Translations under genes and position numbers: made by a program
The notes under the pieces: model-generated
Told to the model about the DNA's origin: nothing
What the model saw: the letters and a program-made list of their open reading frames with translations, nothing else
Database searches by the model: none
Shown: in pieces, positions 12,540 to 12,923 of the stretch
How the letters are laid out: the number at the start of each line of letters is the position of its first letter
How positions within the stretch are numbered: position 1 is the first letter of the stretch
DNA from: Treponema sp.
GTDB lineage: Bacteria; Spirochaetota; Spirochaetia; Treponematales; Breznakiellaceae
NCBI GenBank assembly: GCA_009785545.1
Contig: WQWD01000035.1
Location: 1 to 12,923 of the forward strand
DNA: 12,923 nt
Reading direction: 5' to 3'

Positions 12540-12923
12540 CTAAAAAGAAACACCGAATTTTAAATCTAAAATATGAATATCCAAATTTCTTAAACTTAAT
12601 CTTCCATCAGAAAAAAATCTAAAATCACCACCCAAAGAACTTCCTTGGGAAATAATTAATGATCTTCCAATTCCGGTTCCCAGCTGTAATGTAAAACCAT
12701 TATTAAATATCCATTTATTGCCTATATTGATACCAATGCCTATTTGCGTTTCAATAGAATTTATGTTAGAAGCCCCATCATAATCCCATCTTATTCTTTC
12801 TTCAATCTGCCATCCTATACTGGGATAAAAACCCACATAAAATCCTTTTAAACCTGTTCTAAATGGACGATAAATGAACATTGGTTTTACACCTATATGA
12901 GAGACTTCCTGCCAAGCGCTAAA
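12540..12923 (-). CDS. Probable outer-membrane beta-barrel protein, C-terminal 127 aa
   Basis: The frame is open to the right edge, so the start lies outside the window; a Met at 12881 is internal and has no ribosome site. The fragment alternates polar and hydrophobic residues in strand-like segments (GFYVGFYPSIGWQIEE, ETQIGIGINIG, GFTLQLGTGIGRSLII, DIHILDLKFGVSF) separated by charged turns, and ends in VSF with a terminal aromatic, as outer-membrane barrels do for insertion by the BAM machinery. It resembles the small GFYVGxYxG barrel proteins I associate with treponemes. It ends 102 bases before the G-unit promoter and seems independent of that unit. Confidence 0.75.
   Translation of the reverse strand, partial: FSAWQEVSHIGVKPMFIYRPFRTGLKGFYVGFYPSIGWQIEERIRWDYDGASNINSIETQIGIGINIGNKWIFNNGFTLQLGTGIGRSLIISQGSSLGGDFRFFSDGRLSLRNLDIHILDLKFGVSF

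Overview
The window looks like surface-protein accessory DNA from a host- or gut-associated diderm bacterium, most likely a Treponema-like spirochaete. The reasons are: at least seven probable lipoproteins in a row with LTGC, LSGC, IGC, IAC or ASC lipoboxes; strong AGGAGG-type ribosome binding sites, which argues against Bacteroidota; a C-terminal outer-membrane beta-barrel fragment ending in Phe; and large exported proteins built from right-handed beta-helix (Chlamydia-PMP-like) repeats, WQR-type Ig-like domains and YTGTVTW / NFFTV repeats that I associate with treponemes and clostridia. The taxonomic call is inference. Every gene I can support is on the minus strand, so transcription runs from right to left.

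In transcription order: (1) 12923-12540, the C-terminal end of a probable outer-membrane barrel. (2) A first unit headed by the promoter at 12410-12439: lipoprotein G (12375-11920), then two tandem small lipoproteins, B (11851-11408) and A (11383-11018), then a 20-codon mini-ORF. (3) A second unit headed by an identical 110-bp promoter/leader at 10758-10867: lipoprotein E (10773-10342, paralogue of G), lipoprotein D (10345-9716) and a 1109-residue subtilisin-like (S8) lipoprotein (9719-6390). These three genes are joined by 4-bp ATGA overlaps. (4) An 84-bp interrupted palindrome (6296-6379). (5) A 1250-residue beta-helix lipoprotein (6076-2324) with its own promoter and a good intrinsic terminator. 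(6) A relic that keeps the promoter, leader and first codons of that gene (2267-2003). (7) A second, paralogous beta-helix lipoprotein (1856 to the left edge, C-terminus missing).

The most interesting theme is the subtilase locus. The S8 protein keeps the His, oxyanion Asn and nucleophile Ser motifs, but the catalytic Asp of the DTG motif is Ser (STG, residue 227). Its N-terminal propeptide-like domain has two free-standing homologues, lipoproteins A and B, in the neighbouring unit. The two units share promoter, signal-peptide segment and YNG/TLxEAY lipoprotein paralogues. This suggests one duplicated module in which detached prodomain-like lipoproteins might chaperone, inhibit or replace the prodomain of a (pseudo)protease. 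That functional link is a hypothesis; the homologies and the missing Asp are read directly from the sequence.
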